A stretch of DNA of 64,000 nucleotides, taken from Pararhodobacter aggregans. Lineage in GTDB: Bacteria > Pseudomonadota > Alphaproteobacteria > Rhodobacterales > Rhodobacteraceae. This document shows positions 25,525 to 36,414 of this stretch, piece by piece. Below the pieces are notes generated by a model, which saw only the letters and a program-made list of their open reading frames with translations, was not told the DNA's origin and made no database searches. The first letter of the stretch is position 1; each line of letters begins with the position of its first letter. Location: positions 207,143 to 271,142 of the forward strand of contig NZ_QDDR01000008.1 in the NCBI RefSeq assembly GCF_003075525.1, read 5' to 3'. Both the position numbers and the translations under genes were made by a program.

Positions 25525-26309
25525 GCCAGGCCCTCCAGCAGCGCGTCGCCTTCCTCGAAGGTGATGCCCGTCTCCTTGGTCAGAGCCTCGCGCAGGGGCC
25601 ACATGGCCCCGGCCAGGAAATGCAGGCAATCGGGCGAGAGCGCGTAGCGCGGCGTGGCCCAGACATGGCGGCGGGCGCGTTCGGTCAGGCTGTCGCGCAC
25701 GGCCTGGTCCAGCCCCTGCCAGTCGAGCCCGCAATGGGTCAGGATCTTGCGGAACCCGGCCAGGGGATCGGCGCGCAATTCCTCATAATTCAGGACCAGA
25801 AGGTCAGGGTAGCGCCGCCGCCAGCGCTTGAGGTTCGCGGCGCAGGCGCCATGGTCCCAGATCCGCGCCCGTTCGCAGCGGTCGAGGAAGGCCTGGTCCA
25901 TCTCGAGCGAGACCTCCTCGGCTGGCGCGTTCTTGCTGGCCCAGAGCGTGTGCATGCGGATCCCCGAGACGGCGCGGGCCAGCGGATCGCGCAGGATGTA
26001 GATGACCCGCGCGCCGGGGTTCAGCGCCTTGCATTCCTCGATCTGGCGGTCGGAGAGAAAGGCGTATTCCGGCGTGACGTCCAGGCTTTTCAGCCGCTCA
26101 TCCAGCGGCCGCATCAGCACCTTGTACCAATCGGGGCCGCGCTTGTGGTTCCAGTCCCAGTAATGCGCCTCCTTGGTCGACGAGGTGACCGGGTGGAAAT
26201 CGGGGAAGGCCCAGGTGCCGGGATGGGCCGACAGCGCCTGATGCAGCCACGAGGTCATGGCTCGTTGCGCCCCGATCCCGAGGATATCGGCGGCATTCTC
26301 ACGGCTCAT
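25521..26309 (-). CDS. Sulfotransferase paralogue, copy B, with altered phosphosulfate loop
   Basis: A 262-residue tandem paralogue of copy A, colinear along its length (KEAHYWDWNHKRGPDW, TPEYAFLSDRQIEECKALNPGA, RVIYILRDPLARAVSGIRMH). The nucleotide loop differs: GIGAQRAMTSWLH, so the lysine position is arginine R16 and the following Gly-Ser is Ala-Met. This may change or weaken PAPS binding. It overlaps copy A downstream and the unknown protein gene upstream, each by ATGA. Copy B could have a different substrate or serve as a non-catalytic partner; both ideas are inference. Confidence 0.88.
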   Translation of the reverse strand: MSRENAADILGIGAQRAMTSWLHQALSAHPGTWAFPDFHPVTSSTKEAHYWDWNHKRGPDWYKVLMRPLDERLKSLDVTPEYAFLSDRQIEECKALNPGARVIYILRDPLARAVSGIRMHTLWASKNAPAEEVSLEMDQAFLDRCERARIWDHGACAANLKRWRRRYPDLLVLNYEELRADPLAGFRKILTHCGLDWQGLDQAVRDSLTERARRHVWATPRYALSPDCLHFLAGAMWPLREALTKETGITFEEGDALLEGLA

Positions 26310-27067
26310 TCGGTGTCTCCGGTTTCGGCCAGATCGGCCGGAAGTTTCCAGCGGGCGGCATAGCCCGCGCGGTGGTGGCGCAGCGCCTCGGCATCGCCCG
26401 CCGCGCGCGCGGCCTCGATGGCCTTGCGGCGGCGGAAAGGGTTGTCTCCGGCGGCGACGGCGGTGTCGAAACAGGCCAGCGCCTCGATCGGGGCCCCGGC
26501 CCTGAGGCACAGATCCCCCAGCATGCGCAGGGCAAAGCCGATGCCTTCATGGCGCTCTTCGCCACCCGGCTGCGCGAGAACCGGGCGCAGAAGCGGCACC
26601 AGCGCCCGGGCCAGCGCCAGGCCGCGCGACAGGCGATTGAAGTCGAAGACCGGGGTGATGGCACCCGCCAGCTGCCCGGGATCGACCGGCAACGCCCCCG
26701 GTTCGCGGGCCAGCTGCGCCTCGAACCGGGCGCCCGCCAGATCGGCCACCTGCCAGGCGCGGAAGAAATCGAGATAGAGGAACAGGCGCAGCGGGTCGTA
26801 CGCCGCCGCCGCGCGCGGCCAGGCACCGGCATCGCCCAGCGACATCGGCGCCAGCAGCGGATCCTCCGCAAGCGCGCGCGCCAGCGTGGCAAGCCGCTCG
26901 GCCTGCGGCGTGGCGGTGCCGCTGTGGTCCTGAAGCCGTCCGTCCGGGGTCAGCGTGGCCAGGCAGCGGAATCTCGAGCGGCGCTGGCTGTCCATGGGCC
27001 GCCGTTCGAAGAGGTCGATCCCCGCCTCGCCCCGGACGGCAAATTCGGGCAATTCGTCGTCGAACAT
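26306..27067 (-). CDS. Unknown protein of the sulfation/glycan operon
   Basis: I do not recognise this 253-residue protein. It begins with an acidic segment (MFDDELPEF), has no signal peptide or membrane helix, and is alanine-rich and predicted helical. The last third (LRMLGDLCLRAGAPIEALACFDTAVAAG, then NPFRRRKAIEAARAAGDAEALRHH) looks like two TPR-type hairpins. It sits between the GT2 gene (nine-base gap) and sulfotransferase B (ATGA overlap), so is clearly part of that operon. A cytoplasmic scaffold or partner for the transferases is a guess. Confidence 0.75.
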   Translation of the reverse strand: MFDDELPEFAVRGEAGIDLFERRPMDSQRRSRFRCLATLTPDGRLQDHSGTATPQAERLATLARALAEDPLLAPMSLGDAGAWPRAAAAYDPLRLFLYLDFFRAWQVADLAGARFEAQLAREPGALPVDPGQLAGAITPVFDFNRLSRGLALARALVPLLRPVLAQPGGEERHEGIGFALRMLGDLCLRAGAPIEALACFDTAVAAGDNPFRRRKAIEAARAAGDAEALRHHRAGYAARWKLPADLAETGDTE

Positions 27068-27076
27068 GCGCCCCCC

Positions 27077-28582
27077 TCAGATCCGGCTGACCACGAGGTC
27101 GTGGCAGGTGAAGCGGAAGTCCTGAGCCTGACGGGGCAGGGCGATCGACAGTTTCGGCGTCTCGGCCTTGGCCAGCTGCCTGGCACTGAACTCGCGGGTG
27201 ATCTTGAGCGCGCCGCCGGGCGGGCAGGAATGGACGTGGTTCTCCTCGAACGCATGGCTGCGGCGGCCGATCAGATCCTTGTGCCAGACCGACAGCGCGG
27301 TCTCGAAGAGGAAACCTTGCGGATGGCTGACGATCACCTCGCAGCGCAGCCCCTCGCCGCGCCGGGCCAGCCCCGCGAGCGACAGTTCCACGGCCGCCCA
27401 ATCCAGCGTCTGCGGGATCTGCACCACCATCCGCCGTTCCACCGGCGAGGCATGCATCAGCAGGCCCGGACGGGTTTCGGCCAGCGACAGTTCGAACCGG
27501 TCGAGGAAGGGCGTGCCCGCCCCCAGCCGGTAGCCGAGGTTCAGCTCGCCCACCGTGGGCCAGAGCGACCATGCCCGGGACTCGAGCGGGGCGGTCACCT
27601 CGTCATGGAGGCTGACGGCACTGACCCGGGCCTCGAGCGCGTCGATCTTGGCCCTGAGCGTCGCCGCCTCGCCGTTGATCTTGTGCCAGAGCGCGCTGGT
27701 CTCGTCGTTCAGCTCCTTGATGACGGTGGCGGCGGTGGCGCGGATCAGGACGCCGGCATCCGCCTCGCCCGGAGCCGAGTTGAGCGGCATTTTCGCCAGA
27801 TCGGAATAGAGCCGCCAGTCATAGGAGGGATTGTCGAGCGTGTTCAGCGCGACATTCTGCGCCGTGTCGTCCTGCCGCCGGGTGCGGCGGTGGTGGAAGG
27901 CCAGTTTGCGGTCGAGGATCGCCACCCGCCAGCGTTGCAGGAAACGCGTCATGAAGGCCCGGTCCTCCATGACGTTGAAGGCGGCGGGGAAACCGCCGAC
28001 CTCCAGCGCCTCGGCCCTTCGCAGCATCCATTGCACCGGATAGAGGTCGTGCCGATAGGTGGCATAGGCCACCGGGTCGAGGAAGAAATCCCGCCGCCGG
28101 AACGAGGCCGGAAGCTCGTCCTCGCCCTGCGGCACCAGCGTTTCAGCGCCGTCCTCGACCAGCAGATCCTCGCGGATCGCCGTCACCAGCGAGGCCACGC
28201 CGCCCAGATCGGGCGCCATCTCCCGCGTCTGGTCGTAGAGCCCCAGCAGCGCTTGCAGAAACTCAGGGTCCCAGGTGTCGTCGTCGTCAAGGCAGCAGAC
28301 GAACTCGGTCGCCAGCGCCTCGGCCCCGAGGTTGAAGGCGAGCGAGCGTCCGATGGAGCGGGGCAGCGACAGCAGCTGCATGGCGCCGCCGTCGAAGGCA
28401 GGCAGCAGGCCCGCGGCCTGCAGCGCGGCCTCCAGAAGCGCGGGATCGCCGCCGTCGTTGACCAGCACCACCCGCCAGCTGTCCGTCGTCTGCGCCAGCA
28501 CACTGTGCAGCGCGCGGGTCACGAAGAGCGGCCTGTCCTTGGTGCGGATGACGATGCCGACACGCGGAGCGGAAGAAGTCAT
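27077..28582 (-). CDS. GT2-type glycosyltransferase with coiled coil and C-terminal extension
   Basis: A 501-residue protein. The N-terminal 250 residues are a GT-A family 2 glycosyltransferase: GIVIRTKDRPLFVTRALHSV at 9-28, VVLVNDGGDP, and the DXD-type CCLDDDDTWDPEF near 95-107. A helical stretch near 275-320 (ATLRAKIDALEARVSAV) is likely a short coiled coil. The last 160 residues form an unrecognised, probably beta-rich domain. The coding start is MTSSAPRVG. It is the first gene of the minus-strand operon containing the sulfotransferases. Confidence 0.87.
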   Translation of the reverse strand: MTSSAPRVGIVIRTKDRPLFVTRALHSVLAQTTDSWRVVLVNDGGDPALLEAALQAAGLLPAFDGGAMQLLSLPRSIGRSLAFNLGAEALATEFVCCLDDDDTWDPEFLQALLGLYDQTREMAPDLGGVASLVTAIREDLLVEDGAETLVPQGEDELPASFRRRDFFLDPVAYATYRHDLYPVQWMLRRAEALEVGGFPAAFNVMEDRAFMTRFLQRWRVAILDRKLAFHHRRTRRQDDTAQNVALNTLDNPSYDWRLYSDLAKMPLNSAPGEADAGVLIRATAATVIKELNDETSALWHKINGEAATLRAKIDALEARVSAVSLHDEVTAPLESRAWSLWPTVGELNLGYRLGAGTPFLDRFELSLAETRPGLLMHASPVERRMVVQIPQTLDWAAVELSLAGLARRGEGLRCEVIVSHPQGFLFETALSVWHKDLIGRRSHAFEENHVHSCPPGGALKITREFSARQLAKAETPKLSIALPRQAQDFRFTCHDLVVSRI

Positions 28583-28987
28583 GTTCTGGGACAACCGATT
28601 GACTGCGCAAGGATCGCGGGCCCCTGAACCCGCCTCGGGCGTAGAGTATGCGAAGCGCCAAGTCCCGGTCCATCCCGAAAAGCCACAGCGCATGCGGTTG
28701 CGGGGCGGGGGCATTCCGTGCCAGATCGGCCCCGCCCGCCGACCCCGGACAGGCCGCGCGCAGGGTCGCGTCTGCCGCCCTTCCGCCGGGTGGTTTCCCC
28801 GGGCGACGGCTTGACTTGTGCCACCACTTGAGGGTAGAGGACCGCCACGCCCCGCTCTCGTCGCGTTGTCGCCGATGCGGGGCGCGTTGTTTATCACCCC
28901 TTGAAGGGGCGCAGTTCGAGGCGGCGCAAGCCCATAACGCCCGGCAACGGGGGCCACAGAACGCGGAAACGAAAAGGAAGACAGGAC
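28583..28987. other. Long intergenic region before rplU
   Basis: About 400 bases without a recognisable gene, between the divergently transcribed GT2 gene and rplU. The left half holds GC-rich hairpins and no frame I can support. The right half holds the candidate rplU promoter and a leader of about 140 bases with a small hairpin CCCCTTGAAGGGG near 28898, which could be a ribosomal-protein control element. No named riboswitch is seen. Confidence 0.5.
28811..28840 (+). promoter_or_regulatory. Candidate promoter of rplU-rpmA
   Basis: TTGACT (28811-28816), an 18-base spacer and TAGAGG (28835-28840). The -35 box is near consensus and the -10 is moderate. It would give a leader of about 140 bases. 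Confidence 0.5.
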
Positions 28988-29446
28988 ATGTTCGCAGTCC
29001 TCAAGACCGGCGGCAAGCAATACCGCGTCCAATCGGGCGACGTGCTGCGCGTCGAACGTCTCGCCGCTGATGCCGGCGAGAAGATCCAGTTCAACGAGAT
29101 CCTGATGCTGGGCGGCGATTCGACCGTCATCGGCGCGCCGCTCATCGCGGGTGCGGCGGTGCAGGCCGAAGTCATCGACCAGATCAAGGGCGAGAAGGTC
29201 ATCCACTACGTCAAGCGTCGCCGCAAGCACAGCTCGCAGCGCACCAAGGGTCACCGTCAGCTGCTGACGCTGGTCCGCGTGACCGACATCCTCGCCGAAG
29301 GCGCGGACACGTCGGGCGTGAAGGCCGCCATCGGCTCGGGCACCAAAGCCCCGGTCGAGGCCGAGCCCGCCCCGGCCGCGGAAGCCGCTGCCGAGAAACC
29401 GAAACGGGCGCCCCGCAAAAAAGCGGCGGCCGAAGCGCAGGAGTAA
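28988..29446 (+). CDS. rplU: 50S ribosomal protein L21
   Basis: Structural protein of the large ribosomal subunit that contacts 23S rRNA. The 152 residues start FAVLKTGGKQYRVQSGD and contain the family block VKRRRKHSSQRTKGHRQLLT near 80-98. Residues from about 118 on form an alanine/lysine-rich tail (EKPKRAPRKKAAAEAQE) beyond the core of about 103, as often seen in alphaproteobacteria. Followed six bases later by rpmA, the usual pair. Confidence 0.97.
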   Translation: MFAVLKTGGKQYRVQSGDVLRVERLAADAGEKIQFNEILMLGGDSTVIGAPLIAGAAVQAEVIDQIKGEKVIHYVKRRRKHSSQRTKGHRQLLTLVRVTDILAEGADTSGVKAAIGSGTKAPVEAEPAPAAEAAAEKPKRAPRKKAAAEAQE

Positions 29447-29452
29447 GACCCC

Positions 29453-29722
29453 ATGGCTCACAAAAAAGCAGGCGGTTCGTCCCGCAACGGCCGCGACTCG
29501 GCCGGTCGCCGTCTCGGCGTGAAGATCTATGGCGGTCAGGTCTGCATCGCCGGCAACATCATCGTGCGCCAGCGCGGCACCAAGCATTGGGCCGGCGCCG
29601 GTGTCGGCATGGGCAAGGATCACACGCTGTTTGCGCTGCAGGATGGCCGCGTGACCTTCACCAAGGGCCTCAAGGGCCGCAGCTTCGTGTCGATCGTTCC
29701 GGTGGCCGAGGCCGCCGAGTAA
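29453..29722 (+). CDS. rpmA: 50S ribosomal protein L27
   Basis: An 89-residue ribosomal protein beginning [20 protein letters not shown], the classical L27 N-terminus that reaches the peptidyl-transferase centre, with no cleavable prosequence. [20 protein letters not shown] near 37-56 is standard. It follows rplU closely and is closed by a strong intrinsic terminator. Confidence 0.98.
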   Translation: MAHKKAGGSSRNGRDSAGRRLGVKIYGGQVCIAGNIIVRQRGTKHWAGAGVGMGKDHTLFALQDGRVTFTKGLKGRSFVSIVPVAEAAE

Positions 29723-29750
29723 CTCAGTAGATACAATCGACTGATACTCC

Positions 29751-29787
29751 GGGGGCCGACAGGAAACTGCCGGCCCCCTCGCTTTTG
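29751..29787 (+). terminator. Intrinsic terminator after rplU-rpmA
   Basis: GGGGGCCG (29751-29758) pairs with CGGCCCCC (29771-29778); the stem continues as CAG/CTG around a GAAA tetraloop with one mismatch, and is followed by TCGCTTTTGTT. Confidence 0.85.
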
Positions 29788-29811
29788 TTCTTCCCCTGTC
29801 CGAGTCGCGTC

Positions 29812-30369
29812 ATGAACGCCCGTCCGAGTCTCGCCGCGCTGCCGCGCGCACCCCAAACCACCATCGAGGCCGGCAGCCTGCTGCTGCGCCCGCTGACCCC
29901 GGCCGACGTGCCGGCGCTGGCGCGTCACGTCGGCGATGTCCGGGTGGCGCAGGGCACGCGCTCGATCCCGCATCCCTTGCCCGAGGGGGCGGCCGAGGCC
30001 TTTGTCGCCACGGCCCTCGCGCCCGGCCGGGACGAGGATGTCTGGGCCATCGACGGCACCCCCGGCGGCAGCGATCCGCTGGTGGGGGTCGTCTCGCTCA
30101 AGGCGCTCGACCGCAAGCAGAGCCAGATCGGCTATTGGGTGGCGCCGGCCTTCTGGCACACCGGCATCGCTTCGGCGGCGGTGCGGGCGCTGCTCGATGC
30201 CAATCCGCATGCCAATTGCACGGTCTTCGCCGAGGTGTTTCAGGACAATCCCGTCTCGGCGCGGATCCTGACCAATGCCGGGTTCGAATATATCGGCGAT
30301 GCCGAGGCCTGGTCGGTCGCCCGGGCTGGCGCCGTGCCAACCTGGACCTATCTGCGCAAGATGGCCTGA
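29812..30369 (+). CDS. GNAT-family N-acetyltransferase
   Basis: A 185-residue acetyl-CoA-dependent acetyltransferase of the RimJ/RimL-like type: LLLRPLTPADVPAL at the start, IGYWVAPAFWHTGIASAAV (acetyl-CoA loop region) near 112-130, and FQDNPVSARILTNAGFEYIG near 143-162. The start MNARPSLAAL is chosen over an upstream ATG because that one lies in the rpmA terminator region. It lies between rpmA and obgE, a frequent position in Rhodobacterales. The substrate is unknown. Confidence 0.92.
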   Translation: MNARPSLAALPRAPQTTIEAGSLLLRPLTPADVPALARHVGDVRVAQGTRSIPHPLPEGAAEAFVATALAPGRDEDVWAIDGTPGGSDPLVGVVSLKALDRKQSQIGYWVAPAFWHTGIASAAVRALLDANPHANCTVFAEVFQDNPVSARILTNAGFEYIGDAEAWSVARAGAVPTWTYLRKMA

Positions 30370-32621
<2,252 letters not shown>

Positions 32622-32630
32622 GAGGGGCAG

Positions 32631-33893
32631 ATGGACGGCATGGATATCGCCACGCTGATGGAAGGTCTCGGCGCGCGCGCCCGCGAGGCTTCGGCCGAGC
32701 TGGCCTTCGCCCCGCCGCAAGCCAAGGAAGCGGCGCTGCTGGCTGCGGCCGAGGCGGTCGAGGCCTCGCTGCCGCAGATCCTCGAGGCCAATGCCAGGGA
32801 CATGGCCTTCGGCCGCGACAAGGGCCTCAGCGACGCCATGCTCGACCGGCTGAAGCTCGATGCCTCGCGCGTCGCGGGCATCGTCGCGGGGCTGCGCGCG
32901 GTGGCGGCGCAGGAGGATCCGGTGGGCGCGGTCGTCGCCGAATGGGACATGCCGAGCGGGCTGCATATCCGCCGGGTCCGCACGCCTTTGGGCGTGATCG
33001 GCGTGATCTATGAAAGCCGCCCCAATGTGACAGCGGATGCTGCCGCGCTGTGCCTCAAATCCGGCAATGCAGTGATCCTGCGCGGCGGGTCCGAGAGCTA
33101 TCATTCCTCGCAGGCGCTGCTGGCCTGCATGGTCGCGGGGTTGAAAGCCGCGGGCCTGCCCGAAGGCGCGATCCAGATGGTGCCGACCCGCGACCGGGCG
33201 GCGGTGTCCGAGATGCTGCGCATGGTCAAGTACATCGACGTGATCGTGCCCCGGGGTGGCAAGGGGCTGGTCGGCCTCGTGCAGGCCGAGGCCCGGGTGC
33301 CGGTCTTCGCCCATCTGGAGGGGATCTGCCACATCTACGCCGATGGCGAGGCCGATCTGGATAAAGCCCGCCGCGTGGTCCTGAACGCCAAGACCCGGCG
33401 CACCGGCATCTGCGGCTCGGCCGAATGCCTGCTGATTGACCGGGCCTTCTATGCCAGGCATGGCGGGGTGCTGATCGAGGATCTGCTGAAGGCGGGTGTC
33501 GAGGTGCGGACCGAAGGCGAATTGCTCAGCATTCCCGGTACGATAGAGGCCAAAGCTGACGATTTCGGCCGCGAGTTCCTGGACATGATTATCGCCGCCA
33601 GGCTGGTCGATGGGGTGGACGGGGCGATCGCCCATATCCGCCGCTACGGCAGCCAGCACACCGAGTCGATTCTGACGGAAAATCAAGCGACTGCGGACCG
33701 TTTCTTCCAGCGGCTGGACAGCGCGATCCTGATGCACAACGCGTCCACGCAATTCGCCGATGGCGGGGAGTTCGGCATGGGCGCCGAAATCGGCATCGCC
33801 ACCGGCAAGATGCATGCCCGCGGCCCGGTGGGCGCCGAGCAGCTGACCAGCTTCAAATATCTGGTGACCGGCGAGGGCACGATCAGAGGCTGA
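32631..33893 (+). CDS. proA: Gamma-glutamyl phosphate reductase
   Basis: Second step of proline synthesis, NADPH-dependent reduction of glutamyl phosphate to glutamate semialdehyde. A 420-residue aldehyde-dehydrogenase-fold enzyme with [20 protein letters not shown] at 121-140, catalytic C261 in [13 protein letters not shown], and [20 protein letters not shown] near the C-terminus. An AGGAGGGG ribosome-binding site precedes the start. The 3' end overlaps the convergent chpT-like gene by 11 bases. Confidence 0.97.
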   Translation: MDGMDIATLMEGLGARAREASAELAFAPPQAKEAALLAAAEAVEASLPQILEANARDMAFGRDKGLSDAMLDRLKLDASRVAGIVAGLRAVAAQEDPVGAVVAEWDMPSGLHIRRVRTPLGVIGVIYESRPNVTADAAALCLKSGNAVILRGGSESYHSSQALLACMVAGLKAAGLPEGAIQMVPTRDRAAVSEMLRMVKYIDVIVPRGGKGLVGLVQAEARVPVFAHLEGICHIYADGEADLDKARRVVLNAKTRRTGICGSAECLLIDRAFYARHGGVLIEDLLKAGVEVRTEGELLSIPGTIEAKADDFGREFLDMIIAARLVDGVDGAIAHIRRYGSQHTESILTENQATADRFFQRLDSAILMHNASTQFADGGEFGMGAEIGIATGKMHARGPVGAEQLTSFKYLVTGEGTIRG

Positions 33894-34446
33894 TCGCGAT
33901 CCCGCCGTCGTCCCGGGTGACCTCGACGGCGCCGCCTTCGGCCAGCAGCGCGAAATGCACCGTGGCGGCCGCCGGGGCCTCGGGCGGGGTGCCGGTGGCC
34001 AGCGCCTCCCACAGGTCGGGGTCCAGCTTCATCCGCGCGGCCCGGGCGCTGACGCGCTGACCGGTGACCTGCGCCGTGCCGCCCCAGGGCAGCGCCGTTT
34101 CCAGGCAGAGCGCGGCCAGGGCCAGCCGTTTCGCCTGCACGCGGGGCAGGGGTCCGCGCAGCCCGCATTCGACCGTCAGGCGGCCGTTCAGCGACAGCGC
34201 CTGCAAGGCCTCGGCCAGATCCTCGGCCTTCGCCTCCTGCCCCGGATGCGCCGCGCCGAAGGCCAGCCGGTAAAGCCGGACCCGGGCCTGCGCCGCCGCC
34301 ACCGCCTGTTCGATCAGGGCCAGCTCGTCCGAGCCCTCGTGCAGCATTTTCAGCAGCTCGACCCCGTTGCCGATCGCGCCAAGAGGGCTTACCAGATCAT
34401 GGCAAAGCCGCGAGCCGACCAGCGCGGCGAGATCGGGCGCGCTCAT
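33883..34446 (-). CDS. chpT: ChpT-like histidine phosphotransferase
   Basis: A 187-residue dimeric histidine phosphotransferase of the ChpT group. The phosphorylated histidine is H16 in [21 protein letters not shown], in a DHp-like helical hairpin; the rest is a degenerate Bergerat-fold domain that lacks ATP-binding motifs. In alphaproteobacteria ChpT relays phosphate from CckA to CtrA and CpdR, linking to ClpXP-controlled cell-cycle or motility functions. The start [12 protein letters not shown] is used because the domain begins there. Identity as the true ChpT is by family and length. Confidence 0.88.
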   Translation of the reverse strand: MSAPDLAALVGSRLCHDLVSPLGAIGNGVELLKMLHEGSDELALIEQAVAAAQARVRLYRLAFGAAHPGQEAKAEDLAEALQALSLNGRLTVECGLRGPLPRVQAKRLALAALCLETALPWGGTAQVTGQRVSARAARMKLDPDLWEALATGTPPEAPAAATVHFALLAEGGAVEVTRDDGGIAISL

Positions 34447-34492
34447 GCGCCCGCCTCGACGGTCTGGCCGGCCCCTGCACAGGAGCGATCCC

Positions 34493-34666
34493 ATGGCCCA
34501 GCTGCTGGAGCCCGGCATGTTTGTCCGCCACCCGACCCAGCCCGATTGGGGCCTTGGGCAGGTTCAATCCGTGGTGGGCGACCGCGTGACGGTGAATTTC
34601 GAAGAAGCAGGGAAGGTCGTGGTGGATACACGGGTCATCAATCTCGATTGGGTGCCGGGGCTTTAG
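34493..34666 (+). CDS. DUF3553 small protein
   Basis: A 57-residue protein reading EPGMFVRHPTQPDWGLGQVQ then a VTVNFEEAGKVVVDT core, a small beta-barrel family (DUF3553) common in Rhodobacterales. The pattern resembles the CarD/UvrD-C-terminal tudor-like fold, so binding to a nucleic-acid enzyme is possible, but no function is established. The ATG has the ribosome-binding site AGGAGCG. It is divergent from the chpT-like gene. Confidence 0.9.
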   Translation: MAQLLEPGMFVRHPTQPDWGLGQVQSVVGDRVTVNFEEAGKVVVDTRVINLDWVPGL

Positions 34667-34739
34667 CCGGGAAATCCGGCCGAGCCTAGGACCGAAGCCC
34701 GCCCCAAGTCAACGGCACCCCGGGAGGGGAGGAACAGCG

Positions 34740-35549
34740 ATGAATGATGTACAACGCCCCGCCGCCGCCCCGCGCGAGATCGCCTATGAGGTGCGTCTGG
34801 CGCAGGACGAGCGCGACCTCAAGGCGGCGCAGCGGCTGCGCTACGCGGTCTTTGTCGAGGAGTTGGGCGCGCGCTGCGAAGGGGCCGATCACACCGCCCG
34901 GCTGGAGCGGGACGCGCTGGACCCGCATTTCGACCATCTGCTGCTCATTGACCGCAACGCCGATCCCGAGACGCTGGACCATGTGGTCGGCGTCTATCGC
35001 CTGTTGCCGCAGGACCGGGCCGCGGCGCTGGGGCGGTTCTATTCCGATGCCGAATACGACCTCGCGCCCCTCAGGGCTTCGGGTCGCAAGCTGGTCGAGC
35101 TGGGGCGCAGCTGCGTGCATCCCGCCCATCGACGCGGCGCTTCGATGCTGCTCATGTGGAACGGGCTGGCCGAATACGTGATCGCCCGCGGGATCGAGAT
35201 CATGTTCGGTGTGGCCTCGTTCCACGGCGCCGATCCCGCGCCCCATGCCGAGGCGCTGAGCTGGCTCAACGCCCATCATCTGGCGCCCGAGGCCCTGCGT
35301 GTCACCGTCCGTCCCGGCCCTCAGGTGCAACGGATGGATCTGATCGACCCCGCGGCACTGGACCGGGCCCGGGCGCTGGCCGCCATTCCGCCCCTGATCC
35401 GCGCCTATCTGCGGCTGGGCGGGTTCGTGGGGCAGGGCGCCTTCATCGACCATGATTTCAACACCACGGATGTGTGCCTGATCATGGACACCTCCACCAT
35501 GTCCGAGCGAGCCGTTGACTTCTACACCCGCAAAACCCCTCGCGGCTGA
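34740..35549 (+). CDS. olsB: L-ornithine N-alpha-acyltransferase
   Basis: Transfers a 3-hydroxyacyl chain from acyl-ACP to ornithine, making lyso-ornithine lipid, the first step of a phosphate-free membrane lipid. A 269-residue GNAT-fold acyltransferase: RLRYAVFVEELGARC near 33-47, VVGVYRLLPQD, ELGRSCVHPAHRRG near 120-133, IMFGVASFHGADP and LPPLIRAYLRLGGFVGQGAF. The C-terminus overlaps olsA by 35 bases. A ribosome-binding site (GGGAGGGGAGG) precedes the ATG. Confidence 0.93.
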   Translation: MNDVQRPAAAPREIAYEVRLAQDERDLKAAQRLRYAVFVEELGARCEGADHTARLERDALDPHFDHLLLIDRNADPETLDHVVGVYRLLPQDRAAALGRFYSDAEYDLAPLRASGRKLVELGRSCVHPAHRRGASMLLMWNGLAEYVIARGIEIMFGVASFHGADPAPHAEALSWLNAHHLAPEALRVTVRPGPQVQRMDLIDPAALDRARALAAIPPLIRAYLRLGGFVGQGAFIDHDFNTTDVCLIMDTSTMSERAVDFYTRKTPRG

Positions 35550-36411
35550 AACGCCCGCTCCCCGCGATCCCACCTGGGTCTCGCCCGATGGCGATCCGCC
35601 GCCGGTCAGGATCGGGCCGCTGGGCTGGCTGGTGCTGGCGCTGCGGCTGCCGGTTCTGGGGCTGGTGGTCTTCGGCGGGCTGGCGCTGCATCTGACGCTC
35701 CGGCTGCTGGAGCGCCCGCTGTTCGGGCTCAAGCGGCCGGTCACGCCCTTCGTCACGCAGGCGGTCTGCCGGGCGGCATTTCTGGTGCTGGGGATCGGCT
35801 TTCGCACCCGGGGCCGGCCGATGCAGGGCCGCGGCGCGGTGGTCGCCAACCATGTGAGCTGGCTCGATATCTTCGCCATGAACGCGCCGCAGCGGATCTA
35901 CTTCGTGGCCAAGAACGAGGTGGCGGGCTGGCCCGGGATCGGCTGGCTGGCCAAGGCCACCGGCACCGTCTTCATCCGCCGCGACCCGCGCGAGGCGAAG
36001 GCGCAGAAGCTGGTGTTCGAGGCGCGGCTCAGGGCCGGGCATCACCTGTGCTTCTTTCCCGAGGGCACCAGTTCCGACGGGCTCAGGATCCTGCCCTTCA
36101 AGCCCACGCTCTTTGCCGCCTTCTTCGATCCCGATCTGGCGGGGCTCCTGTCCATTCAGCCGGTGACGCTGGTCTATACCGGCCCGCCGGGGCGCGACCC
36201 GCGCTTTTACGCCTGGTGGGGGACGCTGGGCTTCGGCGGGCATCTGGTGCGGGTGCTGGCGCAGATCCGTCAGGGCCAGGTCGAGGTGGTCTATCACCCG
36301 CCGATCCCGGTGGCCGAAACGCCCAGCCGCAAGGCCATGGCCAGCCGGTGCGAGGCGGCGGTGAAAGCGGGGCTGATCGCGGGACTGCCCGAGGGCAGCC
36401 TCAGGGATTAG
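35515..36411 (+). CDS. olsA: Lyso-ornithine lipid O-acyltransferase (PlsC family)
   Basis: Adds the second acyl chain to lyso-ornithine lipid. A 298-residue PlsC-type membrane-anchored acyltransferase with a hydrophobic helix near 36-62, the catalytic box N112-H113-V-S-W-L-D118, FIRRDPREA near 153-161 and FPEGTSSDG at 181-189. The apparent start is TTG, overlapping olsB, which would make translation dependent on olsB; no ATG gives the full N-terminus. In R. capsulatus OlsA also acts on lysophosphatidate. Paired with olsB, the ornithine-lipid role is well supported. Confidence 0.92.
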   Translation: MTSTPAKPLAAETPAPRDPTWVSPDGDPPPVRIGPLGWLVLALRLPVLGLVVFGGLALHLTLRLLERPLFGLKRPVTPFVTQAVCRAAFLVLGIGFRTRGRPMQGRGAVVANHVSWLDIFAMNAPQRIYFVAKNEVAGWPGIGWLAKATGTVFIRRDPREAKAQKLVFEARLRAGHHLCFFPEGTSSDGLRILPFKPTLFAAFFDPDLAGLLSIQPVTLVYTGPPGRDPRFYAWWGTLGFGGHLVRVLAQIRQGQVEVVYHPPIPVAETPSRKAMASRCEAAVKAGLIAGLPEGSLRD

Positions 36412-36414
36412 GTC

